Below are positions 25,491 to 33,251 of a stretch of 64,000 bases of DNA, in pieces. Within the stretch, counting starts at the first letter, position 1, and each line of letters opens with the position of its first letter. Both the position numbers and the translations under genes were made by a program. The DNA lies in NCBI GenBank assembly GCA_965215535.1, contig OZ244063.1, positions 2,046,001 through 2,110,000 of the forward strand, in the 5' to 3' direction. This DNA comes from Bin94 sp965215535 (GTDB taxonomy: Bacteria > Gemmatimonadota > Gemmatimonadetes > Longimicrobiales > Gaopeijiaceae). The notes beneath the pieces are model-generated. The model had not been told where the DNA came from. It made no database searches and saw only the letters and a list, made by a program, of their open reading frames with translations.

Positions 25491-26269
25491 GCGCGAATAT
25501 CGCAACCGAGAAAATCGCGTCCCGTTTTCGCACAAGCAGAGAGAACCGAGAACGACCCAGCGGCGGGATCAATCACCAAGTCACCGGGAGCGGTTACCGC
25601 CTCAATCAATCGGGCCTGTAGCCCTACGGGCTTGTTGTGGGGGTGTGTCTTCTTCGGGATCTTCTCTTGCCAAACGTCCGGGATATTCCGCACCGTCCAC
25701 ACCCCCTTTGCCCGTCGGGGCTCCTTCTGGAGCACCATGCAGAACTCACTCCGGTGTCGCGTCCGATAACCCAGCCCGATCCGCTCCTTGTCCCATGTTA
25801 CCATGTCCACCGCGGAAAGCGGGGTCCGGTCGAACCAGTTCTGGAAATCGCTACAGAGGTGGAACTTGTCCATCCAGAGGAACAGATGCCCGGAGGGGAC
25901 AAGCACGCGGGCAATGTCGGCCACGAACTCGACGATGACCGCCTCGGTCATCTGTGGCAGCTTCACGCGCACAGCGTTCCGGCTGGTGTCCTCGTTGCCG
26001 TACCTCATCTTGTCGTAGACCCCCCGGAACTGGGGATCAAAGAAAGCGACGTTGGCGCAACCGTCCGGTAACTTCTCCAAGAACTCCCGCCCCTCCATGC
26101 GGATGCGGAAATTCAGGGGTAGATCGTCGGGTGGGGCCTCGGGGACACTGTCGGGGGTACGTCGAACGTTCGAGAAGACGGAGGTTGTCCGAGCGGGCTG
26201 GACAAGGGACCGCGCCAGCCTCTCCGGGGCCATGTCGATCTTCGGGAGCACCAGCGGCTTCGGGCTCAC
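25487..26269 (-). CDS. Site-specific DNA methyltransferase, beta class (IS passenger)
   Basis: The 260-residue protein begins at a GTG overlapping the transposase stop (GTGA). Motif order is IV first (AFFDPQF, residues 75-81), then VPSGHLFLWMDKFHL and VTWDKERIGLGYRTRHRSEF, and last the SAM-binding motif I region (HPHNKPVGLQARLIEAV, VIDPAAGSFSVL near 232-243). That order defines beta-class N6-adenine or N4-cytosine methyltransferases. The catalytic tetrapeptide is DPQF instead of the usual DPPY or SPPY. Its role is to protect host and element DNA from the adjacent endonuclease. The substrate base and target cannot be read from the sequence. Confidence 0.87.
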   Translation of the reverse strand: MSPKPLVLPKIDMAPERLARSLVQPARTTSVFSNVRRTPDSVPEAPPDDLPLNFRIRMEGREFLEKLPDGCANVAFFDPQFRGVYDKMRYGNEDTSRNAVRVKLPQMTEAVIVEFVADIARVLVPSGHLFLWMDKFHLCSDFQNWFDRTPLSAVDMVTWDKERIGLGYRTRHRSEFCMVLQKEPRRAKGVWTVRNIPDVWQEKIPKKTHPHNKPVGLQARLIEAVTAPGDLVIDPAAGSFSVLSACAKTGRDFLGCDIRA

Positions 26270-27243
26270 GATACCAACTCCCGATACATGAGTCGCCGCC
26301 CGATCATCCGCCGCACCATGTCGTGCATCTGGTCGATGGTGTGCTGGTCCCGGACATTCTGCCGAGCGGTGAACTCCGCGACGTACCGATGTAGATGCTT
26401 GGGGCTCATCCGGTGGTAGGTGCCGATGAATCCCCGCTTGAACATAGACCAGAGGCTCTCGACCCCGTTGGTGTGGACTGGCGGGCCACTCTCCAGATAC
26501 CGGACGTATTCAGCGGCCCCGTGCTTGACCGTCTCGTGCGTCCGGCCCGAGCCCCGGTAGGCTGTCGCGTCATCTGTGAAGAGTACCGCGTCGGGGCTGG
26601 CGTGCTCGTCCACGAATCCCTGCAAGGTCTCCCGGTCCGTCCGGTTGATGACCCGGGCGACCACCTGCTTGGTCTCCCGATCCTTCATCCCCACCACCGC
26701 AGTCTTGCCAGCCGGCCCCCGGCCCAATCCCTGCTCCCTCAGTTCCTTCCGCTTCGCGTTCGACATGTTGGCCCGCTTCCCGCCGACGTACATTTCGTCG
26801 ACCTCCACCGGGCCACCAAACAGGCCTCCACCGTTCAGGTACGCTTCCCGGAGCCGATGGGCCATGAACCACGCGGCCTTCTGGCTGAGACCCAGGTCCC
26901 GGTGTAGCTTCATGCTGGAGACGCCCTTGAGGCTGGTCGTCCAGAGGTAGATCGCGTAGGCCCATTTCCGAAGCGGAATCTTCGACCGCTCCAGTACGGT
27001 CCCGATCCGAACCGAGAAGTACCGCCGACAGTCGCCGCAGTGCCACTTCATCGGCTTCCGGCTGGCGACCTCCCGAATCTTCTCCAGTCCCCCACACCGG
27101 GGACAGTGCGGCTCGTCGCCCCACCGCGCCTGCTCGAACCACTTCTCAGCGGCCCGCTCGTCGGGGAACAGGTTGGCGAGTTCGAGGAGCGAAATCCCTT
27201 CCCGGTGGGCTTTTCCGGGGGCCTTGTGGCTTGCTGTCTTCAT
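26266..27243 (-). CDS. IS1595-family (ISXO2-like) transposase
   Basis: The 325-residue protein starts at an ATG with GGAGG about six bases upstream; upstream in-frame codons lie in the terminal repeat. An N-terminal zinc ribbon (CPRCGGLEKI, then WHCGDCRRYFS) follows the helix LFPDERAAEKWFEQARWGD. The DDE domain gives VEVDEMYVGGKR, VLFTDDATAYRG and HTNGVESLWSMFKRGFIG, with the Asp, Asp and Glu residues all present. Length is normal for the family and no defect is visible, so the element is probably still mobile. The stop is shared with the methyltransferase start. Confidence 0.93.
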   Translation of the reverse strand: MKTASHKAPGKAHREGISLLELANLFPDERAAEKWFEQARWGDEPHCPRCGGLEKIREVASRKPMKWHCGDCRRYFSVRIGTVLERSKIPLRKWAYAIYLWTTSLKGVSSMKLHRDLGLSQKAAWFMAHRLREAYLNGGGLFGGPVEVDEMYVGGKRANMSNAKRKELREQGLGRGPAGKTAVVGMKDRETKQVVARVINRTDRETLQGFVDEHASPDAVLFTDDATAYRGSGRTHETVKHGAAEYVRYLESGPPVHTNGVESLWSMFKRGFIGTYHRMSPKHLHRYVAEFTARQNVRDQHTIDQMHDMVRRMIGRRLMYRELVS

Positions 27244-27266
27244 GTCCGCCTCCTTAGCGTGCATTA

Positions 27267-27294
27267 AAGATAACAGCTTTGTGTGTCTAGTAAA
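27267..27294 (-). promoter_or_regulatory. Possible IS operon promoter
   Basis: On the minus strand TTTACT (27289-27294, within the right inverted repeat) and TATCTT (27267-27272) are 16 bases apart and point into the transposase gene, 24 bases before its start. Assignment is by eye. Confidence 0.4.
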
Positions 27295-27307
27295 GGTTAT
27301 AATCCCC
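27283..27307. repeat. Right terminal inverted repeat of the IS1595-type element
   Basis: Read on the minus strand it begins GGGGATTATAACCTTTACTA, matching the left end. The C at 27307 is the last base of the element. Confidence 0.9.
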
Positions 27308-27315
27308 ATTCGGTC
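27308..27315. repeat. Target-site duplication, right (ATTCGGTC)
   Basis: Identical to the 8 bases at 24767-24774. Removing one copy and the element restores an uninterrupted intergenic sequence. Confidence 0.92.
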
Positions 27316-27498
27316 CCCCCTCCCCCGTGAGCCCATACGGGCAGAGAAGGTCCCCGCGTATTTCCGGGATCGTGGCCGCGCTGTTGAAATTCCCCCTGCG
27401 TGTTGACGCCTGGGCCGATGAAATTGACACTTGGCCCGATGGATGGGTAGCTTCCGGCCCTCGCCAAACCGCCACAACCCACGATTCCGGTTCCGTCA

Positions 27499-28700
27499 AT
27501 GCGTTCCGTCGCCCGTGCTGTCCCGTGCGTAGCCCTTGCCCTCGCCGCCTGTGGCGAAGGGACTTCCGATACAACCGCACCCCGGACCCCGGCAAATCAG
27601 CGACCACGAACAGTGGGAACGATTCCGGACCAGCGGCTGAAGCTGCCGGACCTTTCGGCAATGCTGGACCTTGCCGGGTATTCAGCGACCCGGACGGGGA
27701 CGCGCTGACCTACACTGCCGAAAGCCCGGATGTCTCGGTGGTCGCGGTTTCGCTGTCGGGCAGTGTCGTTACCCTTTCCGGCGTTCTTTCCGGGGCTGAC
27801 CGTGCGGATTCTGTCCGGGTTCGGGTCACGGCCTCCGACCCTGCGGGCGCCGCCGCCATTTCGTCGTTCGGGGTACAGTTTCCACCTCTAACCGAGCTGA
27901 ATAATCCCTCGGTGGATTGCACGGACGGGCTCCCGATTCACCTGCATCACTACGGTGCCCCTCTTCCCCAATGGATGCACGAGTTGCTGGACGACGCGGC
28001 GTGCAAGTGGAGCCGGACGCTGGCGCCCAGCTCGATTCCCGACCCGGTCATTGTCACCGACAGCGCGGAATACTGGGACCGATTGTTCACCCCCGCCGAT
28101 ACCTTTCCGGCCGGGCTGAATCTCTTCGTTTATGGAAACCGGATAAACTGGCCCGAAGGCTATATGGCCGCCGCCGTGAAGCACCCGTATTACCGCGTTT
28201 TGGAGGGCGGCGAGTACGGCTGGGTGTTTATCGGCGGAGCCTCGGATCTATGGACCGCGACATCCAGCGACTGGAACACGGCATGGGTATCGAACGGGTT
28301 GATTCACGAAATCGGCCACGTCGTCGGTCTGGTTCCCGGCACAGGAGCCGAGGGCGCGGAAGGAGCCGTATCCGACCCGGCTGCCCTGGAGGCATTCCGG
28401 GCCATGGGCGGGGCCAACTATCCACGCGCTGCAATCCCGACGCAGGGGCGGGTTCATTGGGACAAGTGCTCGGGGCTCCATGACAGCATGGGAACCACCA
28501 CACCGGATTTGGTGAGCATCACGCCCGTTTCGCTGGCTGTCATGCGCAAGCCGTGGGCCCACGACCCCGCCGCGCCGCCTATCGTTCCCTACCTTCCGGG
28601 AGGCTACGGGACGCGCCAGTGGGAAATGATCGACCGGATGGACTCGACCTCGTGGAACCACGCCGAATGGGGTTGCGTGGACGGAATCACGGTTCGGTAG
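27499..28700 (+). pseudogene. Lipoprotein with cadherin-like domain and metzincin-like protease, one frameshift
   Basis: The N-terminus is a lipoprotein signal (MRSVARAVPCVALALAACGE, lipobox LAAC) followed by TVGTIPDQRLKLPDLSAMLD. At 27680-27682 the frame must shift: one T is missing in what should read GYFSDPDGDALTY. After it come an Ig/cadherin-like module (SGSVVTLSGVLSGADRADSV) and a protease domain with HEIGHVVGL near 28305, then GRVHWDKCSGLHDSMG, which provides a possible third ligand and Met-turn. The intact protein would be a surface zinc metalloprotease of about 400 residues. A single-base loss in a short T run could also be a sequencing error, in which case the gene is functional. 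Confidence 0.7.
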
Positions 28701-28730
28701 CGACAGGCGTTTCCACCGCCCCCCCTACCC

Positions 28731-29414
28731 CTACTCCGGCCCGGCTTCCTCTTCCATGATGACGGTTGCCCGCGTCACCCGGTCCAGGCGCGGAAAATCG
28801 GCGTCCAGGTACTCGTTGCCGCGCGCTTGAATCATCATTTGGCTGGGGCCGTTGCCGCGGGGCGCGCCTTCGCCGTAGCCGGTGTAGATCTGATCGACGA
28901 CCTCCATTCCCTCGACCACCCGGCCGAAGGGCGAAAATCCCTGCGCGTCGAGCCTGCTGTTGTCGCCGAAGTTGATGAAGATCTGCGTGGTGCGGGTGTT
29001 CGGACCGCCCATGGCGTAGCTCACGAAGCCGCGGACATTGCTCTGGATGACCGGATCGTCGGGGATCTGGCTCGGGCGCCAGGCGGCGGACACGGCCGAA
29101 TCGCCATGAATGCCGAACTGCACCATAAAGCCCTCGATGGCTCGGAAGAAGCGCACATCGTCGTAGAAGCCGTTGGCGACCAGATTGTAGAAGCGATCGG
29201 CGCCGTTGGGCGACCACTCGCGGTGGACTTCGATGACGAAATCGCCCTTGGACGTCTCGAAGCGGGCCTGGAAGATGTCAGGGGCGGTGGCGTCGAGTGC
29301 GGTGGGCGTGAGAAGCATGGCATTGGGTCCGGATTCGCAGGCTGCAAGGGCAAGGGTGGCCCCGATCGCCAGGGTGGCGAGGGTGGATGGCGTCTTCGGG
29401 TGGAGGTGCGTCAT
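28731..29414 (-). CDS. Cyclophilin-type peptidyl-prolyl isomerase lipoprotein
   Basis: The 227-residue protein starts at the ATG at 29414, which is followed by a lipoprotein signal (LATLAIGATLALAACESG). The cyclophilin domain shows DFVIEVHREWSPNGADRFYN, FFRAIEGFMVQFGIHGD, VSYAMGGPNTRTTQIFINFG and FGRVVEGMEVVDQI, the compact bacterial type. It catalyses cis-trans isomerisation of prolyl bonds during folding of exported proteins. It is transcribed divergently from the propeller lipoprotein at 29579. Confidence 0.9.
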   Translation of the reverse strand: MTHLHPKTPSTLATLAIGATLALAACESGPNAMLLTPTALDATAPDIFQARFETSKGDFVIEVHREWSPNGADRFYNLVANGFYDDVRFFRAIEGFMVQFGIHGDSAVSAAWRPSQIPDDPVIQSNVRGFVSYAMGGPNTRTTQIFINFGDNSRLDAQGFSPFGRVVEGMEVVDQIYTGYGEGAPRGNGPSQMMIQARGNEYLDADFPRLDRVTRATVIMEEEAGPE

Positions 29415-29578
29415 GGGAATTTCCCCTGGAAGATGGGGTTTTGAGTTGCGCAATTATGTCGGGATTCCCAATATAACGGACGATTGGAAATCGAGTATCC
29501 CGGAACCCGGCTGCTCTCCCCGGGACCCGGCGTCGAAGCGCCGCGGCTGTACGCGCAAGATCCGAAAGGAACCCTGCC

Positions 29579-30853
29579 ATGAAATGCCTCCATCCTGTCC
29601 TTTTCATTCCGGTCGTCCTTCTTGCCTGCACGACCGACACCGAGGTCGCCGACCCGGCCATCGACCGCCCCCTCGATTCCGCTTTCGAGGAGGTTTACCG
29701 CATCGGCGCCGTCGAGGGCGAGCCCTGGGAGATGTTCGGGCGCGTCCACGACGTCGGTTTCGACGAGCGCGGCCGCCTCTTCGTCTTTGATAGCGACGGT
29801 GGCATGCGCGTCCTGGTCTATGGTGCCGATGGCGGCTTTCTGCAAGAGTTCGGCCAGCAGGGCGAAGGGCCCGGCGAGCTGAGCAGCCCGATCACCCCCA
29901 TGGTCATGCGCGACGGAAGCGTTGTGATCCGCGATCTGGGCGCCCGGGGCTACCATATCTTCGACGCCGAGGGAGCCTTTGTGCGCACCGTGCGCGAAGA
30001 ACTCGTGGACGAAGGTCAGGTCAGGTTGACTTCAATCGCCACCAGTGTTCCCGATCCGCTGGGCGAGGGATTTTATGGAACCACCAACAACCTGACCACG
30101 GATCAGTTGTTCCGCCCGATCCAGCGCCACAGTTTGGCCGGCGAGACGGTTGTCACCCGGACGGTGATCGAGGGATGGATGCCTCCGCGCGACGACGATG
30201 CCGGGCTGTCGATTTCGGGCGCCCCTGTCGAGCTCTCAGAGATGTTCGAGTCGCTCTCGCGCCCCTCCATCTTCGAGCCGGAGCTGCTCCTGGGCGCGCT
30301 TCCCGATGGCAACCTGGTCTATTCCGATTCCTCTGCCTATCTGCTGATGGTTGCGACGCCCGCGACCGGCGAAGTTCTGAACCGGATCGGGCGGCCGCTC
30401 GATCCGCAGCCGGTAACCGCTGCAATCGAGGAGGAGTACAGGGCGCAGGAGGCTGCCGAACAGGCCGAAAGCGGAGGCGCCATGAACAGGGGTATGCTGG
30501 TGGTGCGGAGCCGCAGTGGTGGTGGCGGCGGTGGCAGTGAATCGGAGCCGCAGCAGATGCAGATGGCCTTCACCATGCCCGAGCAGCCCTTCTACCCCGA
30601 GATCTCGGTGTTGCAAGAGCTTGCCGTCACCTGGAGCGGCCAGCTCTGGATCATGCGCCAGGGCGACGACCTGCGCGGCGATGGCCCCATCGATGTGTTG
30701 ACCGCAGAGGGTGACTATATCGGCACCTATCCGACCGGCGCGACCCCCATGCCCGATGCCTTCGGACCCGATGGACTGGCGGCATTCATCGAGCTCGACG
30801 AATTTGATGTGGCGCGCGTCGTGGTGCGCAGGCTGCCCGAGGCCGTTCGTTGA
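29579..30853 (+). CDS. 6-bladed beta-propeller lipoprotein
   Basis: The 424 residues begin with a lipoprotein signal (FIPVVLLAC) and AGGAA sits about nine bases before the ATG. Blade-type repeats include VHDVGFDERGRLFVFDSDGG, LQEFGQQGEGPGELSSP and FDAEGAFVRTV, and the later LPDGNLVYSDSSAYLLMV. A Gly-rich SGGGGGGSE linker occurs near residue 320. This family is common in Gemmatimonadota and related phyla; binding roles at the cell surface are suspected but not proven. It is complete, in contrast to the copies at 20250 and 43215. Confidence 0.8.
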   Translation: MKCLHPVLFIPVVLLACTTDTEVADPAIDRPLDSAFEEVYRIGAVEGEPWEMFGRVHDVGFDERGRLFVFDSDGGMRVLVYGADGGFLQEFGQQGEGPGELSSPITPMVMRDGSVVIRDLGARGYHIFDAEGAFVRTVREELVDEGQVRLTSIATSVPDPLGEGFYGTTNNLTTDQLFRPIQRHSLAGETVVTRTVIEGWMPPRDDDAGLSISGAPVELSEMFESLSRPSIFEPELLLGALPDGNLVYSDSSAYLLMVATPATGEVLNRIGRPLDPQPVTAAIEEEYRAQEAAEQAESGGAMNRGMLVVRSRSGGGGGGSESEPQQMQMAFTMPEQPFYPEISVLQELAVTWSGQLWIMRQGDDLRGDGPIDVLTAEGDYIGTYPTGATPMPDAFGPDGLAAFIELDEFDVARVVVRRLPEAVR

Positions 30854-31010
30854 ATCGCCCCCTGTCCGAATGGACATCCGAAACATGAACACAAACAAGG
30901 GTGTTTCTAGCCGAACAAAAACCGAATATAAGCCTGCGCCCGCTCCTCCCGCTCGAATAAAAACCCGAACTCGACACGCATTCGCCCGCTTTTCCGAAGA
31001 AAGATCCAGC

Positions 31011-32255
31011 ATGACACGCACCGCACTCCCGCTTGCCGCTCTCCTCGCTTTCGTCCTTCCTCTCCTGGCCGTTGCCGAGCCTCTGGCCGCCCAGGATTAC
31101 TTTCCGGGGCGTCACCCCGACTGGGAGCGCCGCACACCCGCAGAGGCCGGATTCGATCCCGACGGTATCCAGCGCGCCATCGAGATGGCCATGGCCGGCG
31201 AAACGCAGGCGCCACGCGATCTTGATTTCAACCATCTGGGCACCTTCGGCCGCGAGCCGCTGGGCGACGCGATCGGGCCCTTTACGGTGCGCGGACCCCA
31301 GACGGGGCTGATTGTGCACCGGGGCTACATCGTTGCCGAGTGGGGCGAGCCCGCCAAGGCCGACAACACCTTCAGCGTCTCCAAGAGCTTTCTCTCGACG
31401 ACGGTGGGGCTGGCCTGGGACCATGGCCTGATTGCCGATATCAACGACCGGGTGCGCGACTACATGCCCCCGCTCATCCTGGCGAGCGGCGATGGCGAAC
31501 CGGGCGACGAGCATGGGCGGCGGCCGAAGCTGCTCTTCGAATCCGAGCACAACCGAGGAATCACCTGGAATCACCTTCTGCGACAGACCAGCGACTGGGA
31601 GGGCACCCTTTGGGGCAAGCCCGAGTGGGCCGACCGACCGGACCAGGATCGCTCCACCTGGGGAACGCGCGCGCGTCATGCGCCGGGAACGGTCTATGAA
31701 TACAACGACACGCGGGTGAATCTGCTGGCGCTGGCGGCGACGGCGGTATGGCGGCGGTCGCTGCCCGAGGTGCTGCACGAATATGTCATGGATCCGATCG
31801 GAGCCTCGACAACCTGGGGCTGGTACGGATACGACAATTCGTGGGTCAATCTGGATGGGCACGAGGTGCAGGCGGTCAGCGGCGGAGCGCATTGGGGGGG
31901 CGGAATGATTCTGAATGCCTACGATCAGGCGCGCTTCGGCCTCTTCACCATGCACAAGGGTCGGTGGAATGGCGAGCAGCTTGTGTCGGAAGAGTGGATC
32001 GACATGGCCACAACCGCCGGCGAGGTCAACACCGCCTTCGGCTTCATGAACTTTGCGCTCAACAACAACGGGGAGCGTTACGCGGATGCGCCGGAATACA
32101 CCTGGACGCATACGGGCGCGGGCTCGAATCTGATCTATGTTGATCCCAAAAACGAGCTGGTCATTGTCTGCCGCTGGATTCAGGGCCGGGTCTTTGCCGA
32201 TGTTGTGCATGAAGTGTTGCGGGCCATGGATACGGACGCCGAGGAAGGTCGCTGA
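31011..32255 (+). CDS. Exported serine hydrolase, beta-lactamase/class C fold
   Basis: The 414-residue protein begins with a signal peptide (LAALLAFVLPLLAVAEPLAA) after the ATG at 31011; the frame upstream is untranslated sequence. The SxxK motif is SVSK at 122-125 and the YxN motif is in VYEYNDTRVN. The third motif region is EYTWTHTGAGSNLIYVD, with HTG in the place of KTG, as in esterase and peptidase relatives. It probably acts in the periplasm on D-amino peptides or esters and is not necessarily a beta-lactamase. A 157-base gap separates it from the propeller gene. Confidence 0.85.
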   Translation: MTRTALPLAALLAFVLPLLAVAEPLAAQDYFPGRHPDWERRTPAEAGFDPDGIQRAIEMAMAGETQAPRDLDFNHLGTFGREPLGDAIGPFTVRGPQTGLIVHRGYIVAEWGEPAKADNTFSVSKSFLSTTVGLAWDHGLIADINDRVRDYMPPLILASGDGEPGDEHGRRPKLLFESEHNRGITWNHLLRQTSDWEGTLWGKPEWADRPDQDRSTWGTRARHAPGTVYEYNDTRVNLLALAATAVWRRSLPEVLHEYVMDPIGASTTWGWYGYDNSWVNLDGHEVQAVSGGAHWGGGMILNAYDQARFGLFTMHKGRWNGEQLVSEEWIDMATTAGEVNTAFGFMNFALNNNGERYADAPEYTWTHTGAGSNLIYVDPKNELVIVCRWIQGRVFADVVHEVLRAMDTDAEEGR

Positions 32256-32378
32256 TCCTCATGCTCCCGACCGGGATAGATGCACAATATATTCTCAGCG
32301 CGCGGACGAATCATCATGCATGAATGAACAATCACATTTTATTGTGATTGCATGATTGGGATACGAGCCGATTTTGGT

Positions 32379-33251
32379 TTATTCGTTGCGTGAATCGTCG
32401 GTATGGGCAACCTGCAGCGCCACCCCGGTTGCGGTGCGCACAATCGCAGGCAGAACCCGCGCAATGGCGCGATTGCGGTAGTGTGCAGCGAGGGAATCGA
32501 AGGTTGCAAATCCGCAGAGATCCTCCAGGGTGCGAATCGTGGGGAAGATCATGGGGAGGTCGCCGCGCCGATGGCGCTCCAGAGCGGCTGCCGGGGTCAG
32601 CCAGAGCGATGCGGTCATCTCGCGCGCATCGGGATTTGCCTCTGCACGGCGTTCAACCCGGGCCACAAAGAAGCGGGTGTCGTAGCGGCGGGGTTCAACT
32701 TCGGGGGTCACCCAGTGCGCAATATACTCGATGGCGTCCCCGGCAAGGTGGGCGTTGAGCGCCCTCAGCACCTGCGCAAACGAACCTCCGCACAGCAGCT
32801 CCTCGCGGGCGGTGTGCAGCTCTTCGGCGGCAACCTCCCCGGCAATCTCCACCCCGGGCCACAACCCCGTCTCCTCGACCGCCTCGCGCAGGGCGGCCGC
32901 ATAGTAGGCGATCGCCGCCGGAGCCGCGTTGGAGTCCAGCCCCAGCCGCGCGCGCGCGCCGTCCGCAGTCAGCCCCCGCCAGCGCCCCGCCAGCGCACTG
33001 TCGCCATCGGCGGCATCCACCCGCCCACCCGGAAAGACCCACGCCCCGGGTACGAACCCGGTTGCGCGGTTGCGCTTCAGGAGCAGGGCCTCGGGACCAT
33101 CGTCGCCCTCGCGCATGACCACCACCGTGGCCGCCGCCACTGCCTCTGCGGGCGTCGCGGGCACAGAGTCCAGCGTTTCGATAAAGCCGCGCGGCAGTCG
33201 CCCGGCAGGAATTTCGTAGCTGTGCGCGTCAGTTTCCCGCGGCATGACCAT
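32379..33251 (-). CDS. NUDIX hydrolase (NUDT19-like, long form)
   Basis: The protein has 290 residues (288 from the ATG at 33245). ATVVVMREGDDGPEALLLKR begins the Nudix fold, followed by FVPGAWVFPGGRVDAADGD. The Nudix box is split by an insertion of about 45 residues before AALREAVEETGLWPG, as in NUDT19/RP2p-type enzymes that act on CoA and related nucleotides. The C-terminal half (FFVARVERRAEANPDAREMT) completes the domain. Its start lies inside the 3' end of the gamma-glutamyltransferase gene, so both belong to one transcript. Confidence 0.82.
   Translation of the reverse strand: MVMPRETDAHSYEIPAGRLPRGFIETLDSVPATPAEAVAAATVVVMREGDDGPEALLLKRNRATGFVPGAWVFPGGRVDAADGDSALAGRWRGLTADGARARLGLDSNAAPAAIAYYAAALREAVEETGLWPGVEIAGEVAAEELHTAREELLCGGSFAQVLRALNAHLAGDAIEYIAHWVTPEVEPRRYDTRFFVARVERRAEANPDAREMTASLWLTPAAALERHRRGDLPMIFPTIRTLEDLCGFATFDSLAAHYRNRAIARVLPAIVRTATGVALQVAHTDDSRNE

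Larger units (their letters stand above)
24775..27307 (-). mobile_element. IS1595-family element carrying a restriction-modification operon
   Basis: The 2,533-bp element is bounded by imperfect inverted repeats starting GGGGATTATAAC (21 of the first 25 bases match between ends) and flanked by the perfect duplication ATTCGGTC. It encodes, in order on the minus strand, an ISXO2-like DDE transposase, a beta-class DNA methyltransferase and a PD-(D/E)XK endonuclease, all with overlapping stop and start codons. The last gene's stop lies inside the left inverted repeat. Nothing else fits in the element. The intact duplication and intact genes argue for recent insertion, into the noncoding region between the HTTM gene and a lipoprotein gene. 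Some IS1595-family elements are known to carry passenger genes; a coupled R-M pair is notable. Confidence 0.93.

Noticed and set aside
25490..25535. Longer endonuclease start at 25535
   Set aside because: The extra codons lie within the methyltransferase gene, and the ATGA overlap at 25490 is the coupling used throughout this element.
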